This document shows positions 5,321 through 5,324 of a DNA stretch of 5,324 nucleotides, piece after piece; the first letter of the stretch is position 1, and each line of letters opens with the position of its first letter. Source of the DNA: Muribaculaceae bacterium (GTDB taxonomy: Bacteria > Bacteroidota > Bacteroidia > Bacteroidales > Muribaculaceae); NCBI GenBank assembly GCA_009775265.1, contig VSPG01000061.1, positions 1 to 5,324 of the forward strand, given 5' to 3'. Below the pieces are notes generated by a model, which did not search any database, was not told the origin of the DNA, and saw only the letters and a list, made by a program, of their open reading frames with translations. A program made the position numbers and the translations under genes.

Positions 5321-5324
5321 GTCT

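Larger units (their letters stand above)
4618..5324. other. Long stretch without a confident gene
   Basis: About 700 bp between the DUF2851 start and the window end. From left to right it holds the DUF2851 promoter, a GC-rich hairpin cluster (4696-4823), an AT-rich part with two inverted repeats (TGTAGTC/GACTACA at 4873-4901 and GCGTGAG/CTCACGC at 4921-4983), a terminator-like hairpin (5031-5057), a small GAAGC/GCTTC hairpin (5087-5102), and a boxA-like sequence near the end. Open frames here are short, and the longer ones lack start codons (minus strand 4823-5014; plus strand 5157-5285). They could be gene remnants or chance. I recognise no protein family in them. Confidence 0.6.

Overview
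The window looks like chromosomal DNA from a member of the Bacteroidales (Bacteroidetes). Three things point there. Several gene starts are preceded by a phylum-type -7 box (TAnnTTTG), with no Shine-Dalgarno sequence before the start codons. Two of the proteins belong to families I know essentially only from Bacteroidetes (DUF2851 and DUF4491). The secreted protein ends in a tail like the sorting/anchoring domains common in this phylum. The fairly GC-rich housekeeping genes would suit a Muribaculaceae-like gut lineage, but that narrower placement is inference.

Layout. At the left edge is the 5' half of a tRNA-Ser(GGA) on the minus strand. Back to back with it, from closely interleaved promoters, runs prfB (peptide chain release factor 2) on the plus strand. 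prfB is split by the classic autoregulatory +1 frameshift site, so its true start is at 176 and not at the first in-frame codon of the long reading frame. prfB ends at a perfect 18-bp hairpin. After a roughly 200-bp intergenic stretch with its own promoter comes a visibly AT-richer gene for a secreted CotH-family atypical kinase. Convergent to it is a minus-strand pair, DUF2851 followed by DUF4491, joined by an ATGA stop/start overlap and probably one operon read from a promoter near 4655.

The last ~700 bp (4618-5324) hold no gene I can call with confidence. They contain a cluster of short GC-rich hairpins sharing the 9-mer CGCTATGCG, a plus-strand terminator-like hairpin at 5031-5057 that could end a small RNA, several start-less open frames that may be gene remnants, and a boxA-like sequence at the right edge.

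The genes do not form one pathway: translation termination, a secreted kinase and two conserved proteins of unknown function simply sit side by side. I see no CRISPR array, intact insertion sequence, phage gene or recognisable defence system. The best items for a second look are the hairpin cluster, the possible small RNA, the perfect Shine-Dalgarno-like frameshift stimulator in a phylum that hardly uses such sequences, and the metal-site-like residues of the DUF2851 protein.
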